Shown here: positions 8,341-13,339 of the stretch, piece by piece
Numbering within the stretch: position 1 is the stretch's first letter
Layout of the letters: each line of letters opens with the position of its first letter
From: JBDTCS01 sp039923455
GTDB lineage: Bacteria > Bacteroidota > Ignavibacteria > Palsa-1295
Reading direction: 5' to 3'
Length of the DNA: 13,339 bases
NCBI GenBank assembly: GCA_039923455.1
Contig: JBDTCS010000156.1
Location: 1 to 13,339, forward strand
Notes under the pieces: model-generated
The model's input: the letters and a program-made list of their open reading frames with translations, nothing else
What the model was told of the DNA's origin: nothing
Database searches by the model: none
Translations under genes and position numbers: made by a program

Positions 8341-8436
8341 ATGCCAAGCGGAAAAAAGCGCAAGCGTCATAAAATGGCAACCCATAAGCGCAAGAAACGC
8401 CTTCGGAAGAATCGTCATAAGAAGCGCGTCCGCTAA
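8341..8436 (+). CDS. 31-aa AURKAIP1/COX24-domain (mS38/bS22-like) ribosomal peptide
   Basis: A 31-codon ORF starts with ATG and ends with TAA, and it is almost wholly Lys/Arg/His: MPSGKKRKRHKMATHKRK at the start and KNRHKKRVR at the end. This pattern, especially KRKRHKM followed by HKRKKRLRKNR, is what databases label AURKAIP1/COX24 domain-containing protein in Bacteroidota. The domain is the C-terminal helix of mitoribosomal mS38, and a related short bacterial small-subunit protein (bS22 in mycobacteria) sits near the decoding centre. I recall this from family knowledge and did not search it. The gene stands alone with its own strong terminator at 8523-8553. The leader is AT-rich without a Shine-Dalgarno sequence. 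A short inverted repeat (TTATGA 8283-8288, TCATAA 8300-8305) lies upstream and might be a control site. Confidence 0.85.
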   Translation: MPSGKKRKRHKMATHKRKKRLRKNRHKKRVR

Positions 8437-8522
8437 CATTGGGTGAGGATTGGTAAGAGGAGTAATTCTATTGCTCTCCTTCCGGTCAATGTCACACAAA
8501 AGTGTAGAGCAGTTTCTGCAAG

Positions 8523-8553
8523 ATCCACATGTGAGAACATGTGGATTTTTTTT
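8523..8553 (+). terminator. Rho-independent terminator after the 31-aa ribosomal peptide gene
   Basis: A perfect 10-bp stem (ATCCACATGT with ACATGTGGAT) closes a GAGA tetraloop and is followed by seven T residues. It ends the plus-strand transcript of 8341-8436. Confidence 0.9.
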
Positions 8554-8590
8554 ATGACCACTCCCCAACCGATAGGAATCAGGTGAAAGA

Positions 8591-8624
8591 AAAAAGACGC
8601 GCCCGTTAGTACGAGCGCGTCTTT
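8591..8624 (-). terminator. Rho-independent terminator of the flavoprotein gene (minus strand)
   Basis: A 10-bp stem (AAAGACGCGC at 8593-8602 with GCGCGTCTTT at 8615-8624) has an inner CGT/ACG pairing around a TAGT loop. Read on the minus strand, the stem ends in a run of T from its own arm and the adjoining bases (TTTTTTCTTTC). It starts 24 bases past the stop at 8648 and faces the plus-strand terminator 37 bases away. Confidence 0.85.
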
Positions 8625-8647
8625 GATTTTAGATTCGGGATAGTTGC

Positions 8648-10978
8648 TTATCCATTGCCTGACTCCGGAGGAGTCTTCGGCTTGCGTGCACGAGCGAGGT
8701 TTTTACGCTCCTCTTCTTCCTGACGAAGCGAACGCTCGCTGTATCCATCGGTTGCTGGTGGACGAGGTTGGTAGCCTCCGCCGCCGCCTTGATAACCACC
8801 ACGATCACCTCCGCGATCTGGGCCACGGTCGCCACCTCTATCTCCGCCACGATCACCACCGCCTTGATAGCCGCCACGATCACCGCCGCCACTGCGACCT
8901 TGATAGCCGCCCCTGTCTCCTCCGCGGTCGCCACCTCTATCACCTCCGCGATCTTGATATCCACCACCACCTTGGCTTCCACCGCCCTGTCCTCCGCCCT
9001 GATAACCACCGCGATCTCCGCCTGTGTTTCTTGGGCGTGGAATTGGTCGATCTTGATCTGGTCTGCCACCCGGACCGTCCGGCTTGCGACCGGTTGAATA
9101 GACCAACGCACCGCGCAATGGACGACGTGGTCCTTGACCACCGCCACCTTGCTGATCGCGATATCCGCCCTGTTGTGGACGATTGTAATCTCTTGGTGGG
9201 CCGTCATAGCCTCGACCGCCGCCGGAACTGCCGCCTTGACGTGGACGGTATCCGCCTCCGCCGCCTTGCCCACCGTAACCTTGGCTTTGTCCACCATAGC
9301 CTCCGCCACTCGGACGTCCGCCACCGTATCCACCGGCGCTACCACCTGGGTTGTTCTTCTCGTAAGGTGGTACGTAACCGCTCGAACCCGGTGCGCCGTG
9401 CTGGTACGTTCCGCCGGTCTGATAACCACCGCCTCCTGTCGATCGAGGAGCATACCCACCTGCACCTGCACTGCTTGGGCGACGTGGGCCGGCGCTATAT
9501 CCACCACCGCCAGCACTACGATTCATGCCGCCTTCCTGATACTGACGTGGGCCGCTTGGTCCGCGACGATCACCACCATACGACCTGCCTCCACCTCCGC
9601 CGCTACCACCGCTCGAACGACCTCCGCTTGAGCGACCACCACCGGAAGTGTAGCCTCCCGGAGAATAACCACCTGGGCGAGTTCCGCCGGGACGTCCCCA
9701 ACTTCCACCGCTGCTGCTTCTTCGTTCGGGTCTTGCAAACCGAGGATCGCGACGTTTGCTGTCGTTCTTTTTCTTCTTCTTCGATTTGATTATATTGTGA
9801 GGCAACTTGGTAAGCTTCTTTTTGGGGCGCTTCGGTGCTCTTTCCGGAGGTACTAATGCTTGCCAATGTCCCTCTTCAACTGCAACTTGTTCTCTTGCGG
9901 GCTCTGCGATATATTTCGCAGCATCTTCGCCTAAGATCTTATCGGCTACGAGCTTTCCGCTCCAGAATGCCGAGGCGATCGAACTCTGCCCGACGACGTA
10001 ATCTCCGGCCAAATACAGCGGCACGACAAAATCGGTCGGCTTCAGTGTATCGATCGTGAAACTCGATGACTCCAGAAACGCCGCAGGCCAGCGTTGAATA
10101 TCTCCGTAGGTGATATCCGGCAGCGCAATATCAAGCACTTCTTCGAAGACGCGCTCGATTGCTGCGAAAGTTTCGCGATCCGATTTCAAAACATACTCGC
10201 GAGATATCTCTGCACCGAGTTGCAAGACGAATGCATTCTCGTTCTTTCGCACACCAAGCTCTCTTCGTTTCTGCTCTTGCGAGAGCCAGAAGATCGGGGC
10301 GGTAATATCATCGGTATAGAGTGCAGAAAAATCTTCCTTAAAGGCAAGCTTTGTAGTGCCGAAGGTTGCGCCAATCATCGGCTCGTATTGCACGTCGTTT
10401 AGAATATCAACGGCCTTCTTCAGCTTTTTATATTTCTCGACGTGCGGCTGAAGCAACGCGTGGGCATAGGGTGCAGGGATCGCAATAACGATTCCATCGG
10501 TCGGCATTAGTTCACCGCGCTGATTGCGCAAAGATGCTTTCTTGGCTTCGACGATGATATCACTAATGCGGGTATGCGTGCGAACCGGAATTCCTACCGA
10601 GAGCGCTTCGGCGATTGCACCCATTCCGGCATCAAGGTACGACCAATCGGGCACTTCGACCGGTTGTGCCGTAGTGATGGAACGCCCATCAAAACGTTGT
10701 ACGGGACCCGGGAAAGCTTTTAGCTGCGGCAGAATTCCGCGTTCTTCGAACACTTTGCGAAGCAATGCGCGAGCATCCGTCTCGACTTTATTCGAGCTAT
10801 GCGGTGATAGATCGATGCGCTGCGCACCGGAATCCATCGTACGATACCCGACATTGCGAGTCGCGGCACGGCCACCAAGACCGCGAGACCATTCAAGAAC
10901 TGTGACATCCTTGCCGGCTCTATGGAGGAAATATGCTGTGGAGAGACCCGCAAGTCCTCCGCCAATTATTGTAATCAT
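8648..10978 (-). CDS. FAD-dependent amine-oxidase-like flavoprotein fused to a Gly/Arg-rich disordered tail
   Basis: The protein is 776 aa. Residues 1-350 are a complete flavin amine-oxidase/NAD(P)-binding Rossmann protein: the dinucleotide site GGGLAGLSTAYFL, the following acidic strand end TVLEWS, the GG motif RGLGGRAAT at 32-40, and the C-terminal FAD contact PLYLAGDYVVGQSSIASAF at about 320-338. It should oxidise an amine or related small molecule; the substrate is unknown. Residues 383-410 are strongly Lys-rich. About 420-740 are low complexity: GGY, RSSGG, GGGGY and repeated DRGG/DRGGYQGG units (densest at 651-736). The C-terminus is charged (RQEEEERKNLARARK). The reading frame is continuous from the oxidase into the tail, so this appears to be a real fusion and not two genes. 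Typical relatives of the enzyme part end near residue 350. The start ATG at 10976-10978 precedes the FAD motif directly. No Shine-Dalgarno is seen. A perfect inverted repeat lies 20 bases upstream and a terminator follows the gene. Confidence 0.85.
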   Translation of the reverse strand: MITIIGGGLAGLSTAYFLHRAGKDVTVLEWSRGLGGRAATRNVGYRTMDSGAQRIDLSPHSSNKVETDARALLRKVFEERGILPQLKAFPGPVQRFDGRSITTAQPVEVPDWSYLDAGMGAIAEALSVGIPVRTHTRISDIIVEAKKASLRNQRGELMPTDGIVIAIPAPYAHALLQPHVEKYKKLKKAVDILNDVQYEPMIGATFGTTKLAFKEDFSALYTDDITAPIFWLSQEQKRRELGVRKNENAFVLQLGAEISREYVLKSDRETFAAIERVFEEVLDIALPDITYGDIQRWPAAFLESSSFTIDTLKPTDFVVPLYLAGDYVVGQSSIASAFWSGKLVADKILGEDAAKYIAEPAREQVAVEEGHWQALVPPERAPKRPKKKLTKLPHNIIKSKKKKKNDSKRRDPRFARPERRSSSGGSWGRPGGTRPGGYSPGGYTSGGGRSSGGRSSGGSGGGGGRSYGGDRRGPSGPRQYQEGGMNRSAGGGGYSAGPRRPSSAGAGGYAPRSTGGGGYQTGGTYQHGAPGSSGYVPPYEKNNPGGSAGGYGGGRPSGGGYGGQSQGYGGQGGGGGYRPRQGGSSGGGRGYDGPPRDYNRPQQGGYRDQQGGGGQGPRRPLRGALVYSTGRKPDGPGGRPDQDRPIPRPRNTGGDRGGYQGGGQGGGSQGGGGYQDRGGDRGGDRGGDRGGYQGRSGGGDRGGYQGGGDRGGDRGGDRGPDRGGDRGGYQGGGGGYQPRPPATDGYSERSLRQEEEERKNLARARKPKTPPESGNG
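8759..9721 (-). repeat. Low-complexity Gly/Arg/Tyr-coding region with DRGG-type repeats
   Basis: This segment encodes residues about 420-740 of the flavoprotein. On the plus strand it reads as irregular CCACC, CCGCC and CGATCACC units. The clearest tandem part (8771-9028) encodes DRGG, DRGGYQGG and GGGYQ units with mixed glycine codons, so the units have drifted and are not a recent exact expansion. It is not a CRISPR array because there are no regular spacers. Confidence 0.8.
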
Positions 10979-10997
10979 GTGATTATTTTTTTGAGAG

Positions 10998-11023
10998 TGA
11001 TCGCACTATTTTTTTTGCGATCA
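10998..11023. promoter_or_regulatory. Perfect inverted repeat upstream of the flavoprotein start (possible operator)
   Basis: TGATCGCA and TGCGATCA form 8-bp perfect arms around a 10-base, mostly T spacer. It lies 20 bases upstream of the ATG at 10978. Neither strand has a T-run directly after the stem, so it is a poor terminator. It fits a dyad operator or a 5' UTR hairpin better. Confidence 0.45.
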
Positions 11024-11316
11024 TAAAAACACTATCTCGAATATGTAAGGTGGAAAAATAACGGCACTAGTGGGTGTAGCTTTCGAACCTGAGTTGTTTT
11101 TTGGGTTCGAGGCCATTCCGTGAATTCCGGATCCGTTCTATTGACAAAGAATATTGGTACGCTAGCAAATCAATAACGACAGAAAGTTTAGCGAATCAGA
11201 AAAGCGATCGTACAAACTTTCGTTGAGTTCAAACCCATCTGGGTCTGTATTCCTGCCTTGTTTCTTCTTGTGAGCTTTCGTTTGAAGAAACCGCAGCTGT
11301 CTTGGGCTATATTTTT

Positions 11317-11392
11317 GGTATCTCGCTATCTTTGTGGGGTCTCTTTATCTCTGCGGGATCTCGTTATCTCTGCGGGATCTCTTTATCTCTGA
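11317..11392. repeat. Degenerate ~19-bp tandem repeat in the enolase leader region
   Basis: Four consecutive units of 20, 18, 19 and 19 bases start at 11317, 11337, 11355 and 11374. The last three share GGGATCTCNTTATCTCTGC apart from single changes, and the first is more diverged. The array ends in a small CTCTG-AAA-CAGAG hairpin (11387-11399). It lies about 350 bases upstream of the enolase start. Confidence 0.75.
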
Positions 11393-11739
11393 AACAGAGC
11401 TATATTCTCGTAAGAGGGCCCGAACCTGAAAAACCAACCTCCCCGTCAATGCCTTAAATTGGGACCCACATTCTTCTATGGGTGCTTGATATGAGAGGCG
11501 ACGAACAGCGCGAACAAACAGCAAGAACTAATCTACTCATTCCGTCGGACAAGAACCGACTGGCGGCTAATATAACGAAGTCGGCGAAATTTAGTTCTGA
11601 AAGGACGAAAAATCTTGTGGTGACAAGCAAGTAGGGAATCGGTCGAGTTTTTGTCGAGCCTCGGGTTCGGGTCTCGATCTTGCCGTAAATTTGCCCAGAC
11701 ACTAGACAGTTTTTTTATTCCACTCACGCACAAAACATT

Positions 11740-13065
11740 ATGCCATCCATTGTTGATCTTCATGCTCGTCAGATATTGGATTCACGTGGTAACCCTACGC
11801 TGGAAGTCGATTGCCAACTGGAGTCCGGGGCGTTCGGTCGCGCGGCAGTTCCGAGCGGCGCTTCGACGGGCGAGCACGAGGCGGTTGAGTTGCGCGATGG
11901 CGATAAATCCCGCTATGGCGGGAAGGGAGTTTTGAAGGCAGTTGCGAATGTCAATACAACGATCTGCCAAACGCTGCTCGGAATTCCCGCGACGGAGCAA
12001 CGTCTCGTCGATGAAGTGCTGATTGATCTCGACGGCACAGCAAATAAATCAAAGCTTGGCGCGAATGCGATGCTCGGAGTTTCGATGGCGGTTGCGAAAG
12101 CGGCTGCCGAGCATTGCGGACTTCCCCTCTATCGGTATCTCGGTGGCACACAAACGAGCGTGCTGCCGATGCCAATGATGAATATTATCAACGGCGGTGT
12201 GCATGCAGATAACTCGCTCGACTTTCAGGAGTTTATGATCTTGCCCGCACGCGCACCAAGTTTCTCCGAGGCGTTGCGCATGGGAGTTGAGGTTTTTCAC
12301 GCGCTCAAATCTGTACTCAAGGCAAAGGGATTGAACACGAATGTCGGGGATGAAGGTGGCTTTGCTCCGAATCTTTCTTCGAACGAAGAGACGCTTGATC
12401 TGCTGATGGCCGCAATCACGAAAGCTGGGTATACACCCGGCGGAGACGTGCTGCTTGCACTCGATTGCGCATCGAGCGAAATGTGGCGTGGCAACGGAAA
12501 GTACGAGATGTATAAATCCACACACAAAACCACAACGCGTGACGGCATGGTGAAAATGTTCGAGCGACTTGTGAATGAATATCCGATCTGTTCGATCGAA
12601 GATGGAATGGCGGAAAACGATTGGGAGGGTTGGAAAACTCTTACCGACGCAATCGGCGATCGCATTCAACTTGTGGGCGACGATCTCTTTGTAACGAATG
12701 TAGATTTTCTTGCGCGTGGAATTCAGGAAGGTATCGCGAATTCGATTCTTGTGAAAGTAAATCAGATTGGTACACTCTCCGAGACATTCGATACCGTTTC
12801 GATGGCACAGCGTGCCGGATACTCTGCGGTGATAAGTCATCGTTCCGGTGAGACCGAAGACACCACGATCGCCGATATCGCAGTTGCCACCAACGCGGGC
12901 CAGATTAAAACCGGCTCGGCATCACGCACAGATCGCATCGCAAAATATAATCAGCTGCTGCGTATCGAGGAAGAATTGCTCGGTCGGTCGACCTATGCGG
13001 GAAGCACAGCGCTCAGCGTGGATTATCCCTTGGTGAAGAAGGCTGTGAAGCGAAAAAAGAAGTAG
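11740..13065 (+). CDS. eno: Enolase (phosphopyruvate hydratase)
   Basis: The 441-aa cytoplasmic glycolytic enzyme interconverts 2-phosphoglycerate and phosphoenolpyruvate. The full family pattern is present: ARQILDSRGNPTLEV at 9-23, SGASTGEHEA loop at 39-48, Glu164 in DFQEFMI, the acid Glu205 in GDEGGFAP, the Mg ligands Asp242 (ALDCASSE), Glu287 (SIEDGM) and Asp314 (VGDDLF), the base Lys339 (ILVKVNQIGT), His367 in the SHRSGETED signature, and Lys390 in GQIKTGSASR. The start agrees with the family N-terminus. The C-terminus extends into a basic tail (VKKAVKRKKK) not typical of the best-known enolases. No Shine-Dalgarno precedes the ATG. The last 94 bases are repeated in inverted orientation at 13246-13339. 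GCCGCCCACC...GGCGGG (13089-13106) could act as a weak hairpin after the stop. Confidence 0.98.
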   Translation: MPSIVDLHARQILDSRGNPTLEVDCQLESGAFGRAAVPSGASTGEHEAVELRDGDKSRYGGKGVLKAVANVNTTICQTLLGIPATEQRLVDEVLIDLDGTANKSKLGANAMLGVSMAVAKAAAEHCGLPLYRYLGGTQTSVLPMPMMNIINGGVHADNSLDFQEFMILPARAPSFSEALRMGVEVFHALKSVLKAKGLNTNVGDEGGFAPNLSSNEETLDLLMAAITKAGYTPGGDVLLALDCASSEMWRGNGKYEMYKSTHKTTTRDGMVKMFERLVNEYPICSIEDGMAENDWEGWKTLTDAIGDRIQLVGDDLFVTNVDFLARGIQEGIANSILVKVNQIGTLSETFDTVSMAQRAGYSAVISHRSGETEDTTIADIAVATNAGQIKTGSASRTDRIAKYNQLLRIEEELLGRSTYAGSTALSVDYPLVKKAVKRKKK

Positions 13066-13088
13066 AGCTACTGCGAGATTGGAAGAAC

Positions 13089-13107
13089 GCCGCCCACCGC
13101 GGCGGGC
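13089..13107. repeat. GC-rich palindromic element downstream of enolase
   Basis: CCGCC (13090-13094) pairs with GGCGG (13101-13105) around a 6-base loop, with an alternative GCCC/GGGC pairing. It is followed by CTCAAAGAA, similar to the CTAAGAAA after the hairpin at 13181-13193. It has no T-run, so it looks more like a repeat relic than a terminator. Confidence 0.5.
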
Positions 13108-13129
13108 TCAAAGAATAAAACTTGCATGA

Positions 13130-13193
13130 CCCAGGATTCCGTCCGCCGAGGCGGACTTCATCCTGGGCTGCGAGTATGCCGTGCCTCCGGCAC
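13130..13193. repeat. REP-like compound palindrome between the two enolase ends
   Basis: The outer arms CCCAGGAT (13130-13137) and ATCCTGGG (13160-13167) enclose a 3x3 internal loop and an inner stem GTCCGCC (13141-13147) with GGCGGAC (13150-13156). A second hairpin follows at 13181-13193 (GTGCC, TCC loop, GGCAC). Two hairpins with a short conserved-looking linker (TGCGAGTATGCC) resemble dispersed REP/BIME elements of environmental genomes. Dispersal cannot be shown from one copy. On the minus strand the large hairpin is followed by AGTTTTATTCTTT about 6 bases on, so it could also end the convergent transcript. Confidence 0.6.
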
Positions 13194-13245
13194 TAAGAAA
13201 TGCAATGACTACCAATTTATTGCGAGCCCTGAAGAAAAATTTCCT

Positions 13246-13339
13246 CTACTTCTTCTTTCGTTTCACAGCTTTCTTCACCAATGGATAATCCACGCTGAGC
13301 GCTGTGCTTCCCGCATAGGTCGACCGACCGAGCAATTCT
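13246..13339 (-). CDS. eno: 3' end of a second enolase copy, running off the right edge
   Basis: The minus strand encodes the last 30 residues of enolase plus a TAG stop (ELLGRSTYAGSTALSVDYP then LVKKAVKRKKK), identical in protein to the copy ending at 13065. The DNA matches positions 12972-13065 with four differences, all third-base silent changes (CCC/CCA, AAG/AAA twice, AAA/AAG), clustered in the last 37 bases. The outer 57 bases are identical. Sequence after the two stops is unrelated beyond two bases. The two enolases are tail to tail, 180 bases apart. A functional paralogue, a recent inverted duplication or a strain variant joined by assembly would all fit. The rest of the gene is outside the window. 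Confidence 0.8.
   Translation of the reverse strand, partial: ELLGRSTYAGSTALSVDYPLVKKAVKRKKK

Larger units (their letters stand above)
10979..11739. other. Gene-free divergent intergenic region with several inverted and tandem repeats
   Basis: This 760-base stretch separates the flavoprotein start from the enolase start, so it should hold both promoters. No convincing coding frame, tRNA, tmRNA, RNase P or SRP signature was found. Things seen in it are an inverted repeat near the flavoprotein start (10998-11023), a second inverted repeat (CGAACC 11084-11089 with GGTTCG 11104-11109, extendable by G-U pairs, T-rich loop), a -35-like TTGACA at 11141-11146 without a good -10, degenerate 19-bp repeats (11317-11392), and small hairpins (ACCCA 11464-11468 with TGGGT 11479-11483, and GTCGG 11544-11548 with CCGAC 11556-11560). 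The last 40 bases before enolase are AT-rich without a Shine-Dalgarno sequence. Confidence 0.6.

Noticed and set aside
8771..9028. Possible CRISPR or intergenic satellite array
   Set aside because: Repeat units are irregular, have no spacers, and are coherent codons for DRGG/GGYQ within the flavoprotein.
8644..9789. Long plus-strand ORF rich in His, Asp, Arg and Leu, plus other open frames opposite the flavoprotein tail
   Set aside because: It is the antisense shadow of the GGN/CGN-rich low-complexity tail, which keeps several frames free of stops. It has no recognisable domain, while the minus frame contains a clear FAD enzyme.
11101..11115. tRNA-like T-arm motif (GGTTCGA)
   Set aside because: No acceptor stem, D-arm or anticodon arm can be built around it. 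It is explained by the inverted repeat with 11081-11090.
11454..11763. Short minus-strand ORFs of 76 and 82 codons in the enolase leader
   Set aside because: They overlap each other and the enolase promoter region, have no recognisable motif or supporting start context, and look like chance frames.
13246..13339. Simple fold-back (chimeric read) artefact at the window end
   Set aside because: A fold-back would copy the flanking sequence exactly. Here the sequence beyond the stop differs and the four mismatches are all silent, so a plain fold-back is unlikely, though strain mixing remains open.

Overview
The window reads as chromosomal DNA from an uncultured or little-studied member of the Bacteroidota / Chlorobi-Ignavibacteria-Kapabacteria (FCB) group. 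The evidence is a secreted subtilase with a type IX secretion (T9SS) C-terminal sorting tail, a 31-codon AURKAIP1/COX24-type basic ribosomal peptide of the kind annotated in Bacteroidota, an HU/IHF-type protein, and start codons that almost all lack a Shine-Dalgarno sequence. The exact lineage (a Kapabacteria-like one is my guess) cannot be settled by eye.

Layout: (1) Positions 1-3487, minus strand: a two-gene secreted block. A T9SS-tailed S8 peptidase (893-3487) is followed after 5 bases by a signal-peptide protein with a beta-propeller-like repeat that runs off the left edge. (2) 3683-6786, plus strand: asnB-type glutamine-dependent asparagine synthetase translationally coupled (ATGA overlap) to a GT4 glycosyltransferase, which suggests a surface-glycan or amidated-sugar job. 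(3) 6912-8196, plus: HU-family DNA-binding protein, a 14-bp tandem repeat that begins inside its last codons, then a TTG-started zinc-ribbon/transmembrane/TPR protein. (4) 8341-8436, plus: the 31-aa basic ribosomal peptide, closed by a strong intrinsic terminator that faces the terminator of the next, convergent gene. (5) 8648-10978, minus: an FAD-dependent amine-oxidase-like enzyme fused to a Lys-rich patch and about 320 residues of Gly/Arg/Tyr/Asp low-complexity sequence. (6) 10979-11739: a 760-base gap with an inverted repeat just upstream of the flavoprotein start and degenerate 19-bp tandem repeats in the enolase leader. (7) 11740-13065, plus: complete enolase with a Lys-rich tail. (8) 13066-13245: palindromic REP-like elements. 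(9) 13246-13339, minus: the 3' end of a second enolase copy facing the first tail to tail.

The most notable observations are the inverted second enolase end, which differs from the first only at four silent third positions over 94 bases, and the flavoenzyme with an RGG-like disordered tail. The genes do not form one obvious pathway. Housekeeping genes (HU, ribosomal peptide, enolase) are mixed with envelope and secretion genes.
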